48,979 bases of DNA from BRH-c25 sp964574195 (lineage in GTDB: Bacteria > Bacillota > Clostridia > Lutisporales > Lutisporaceae): assembly GCA_964574195.1 (NCBI GenBank), contig CAZNMO010000007.1, positions 1 through 48,979 on the forward strand, written 5' to 3'. How positions within the stretch are numbered: position 1 is the first letter of the stretch; the number at the start of each line of letters is the position of its first letter. Shown piece by piece: positions 48,915 through 48,979 of this stretch. The notes under the pieces were generated by a model. The model was given only the letters and a program-made list of their open reading frames with translations, made no database searches and was not told the DNA's origin. A program made the position numbers and the translations under genes.

Positions 48915-48979
48915 ACTGAGCCCGCCTCCATATATTTTATCAATTACTAATTTGTGAAAAATTTAATTATAATAGTTTA

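Overview
The window reads as chromosome of an anaerobic, probably spore-forming member of the Clostridia (Bacillota). Support: AGGAGG-type ribosome sites, short lipoprotein signal peptides, an S-layer-homology (SLH) surface protein, sigma-54 promoters with an enhancer-binding regulator, a DUF1657-type small sporulation-associated protein, a molybdenum hydroxylase, and many clostridial ABC transporters. Species is not identifiable from sequence alone. Two 10-N runs (3133-3142 and 21469-21478) are scaffold joins, and both fall inside genes.

Layout. (a) 1-2908: a peptide/nickel-type solute-binding lipoprotein (cut by the window edge) behind a sigma-54-like promoter, with a sigma-54 activator gene upstream of it and three TGCCGT-N4-ACGGC sites between them. 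(b) 3087-9959: a six-gene leftward operon for exported and surface proteins (four-helix-bundle protein, two lipoproteins, an SLH protein, a double LamG/Big2 protein, one more secreted protein), divergent from a large MalT-like LuxR regulator (10339-12867). (c) 13181-18269: a complete branched-chain amino-acid ABC operon (livKHMGF) behind an almost ideal sigma-54 promoter, then an aminotransferase. (d) 19780-21282: a VanZ/D,D-carboxypeptidase fusion. (e) 21439-28101: a leftward sugar-type operon (SorC regulator, binding protein, ATPase, permease, a stand-alone TrpA-like retro-aldolase, an FGGY kinase) that resembles an lsr operon with TrpA in place of LsrF.

(f) 28.3-46.2 kb: an A+T-rich accessory island delimited by pieces of tRNA-Ser(GGA). 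A decayed 3' half lies at 28322-28369, a full-length tRNA-Ser pseudogene at 40132-40218, 24-nt 3'-end copies at 41665 and 45896, and the intact tRNA at 46096-46186. It carries a SIR2-like protein, a PD-(D/E)XK-like protein, a four-gene cytosine methyltransferase / ParB-like / SNF2 helicase / DUF3883 operon, a TPR-beta-propeller protein, a HEPN-MNT pair, a small Cys-rich protein, and a three-subunit molybdenum hydroxylase. Copies of a roughly 70-bp palindromic repeat sit in the gaps between modules. No integrase or transposase gene is visible. (g) 46508-48850: an AI-2E family transporter convergent with a cysteine-desulfurase-like aminotransferase; both stop codons lie in one terminator hairpin.

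The best candidates for something undescribed are the methyltransferase-ParB-SNF2-DUF3883 operon with the neighbouring nuclease and SIR2 genes, and the kinase plus TrpA-like sugar operon.
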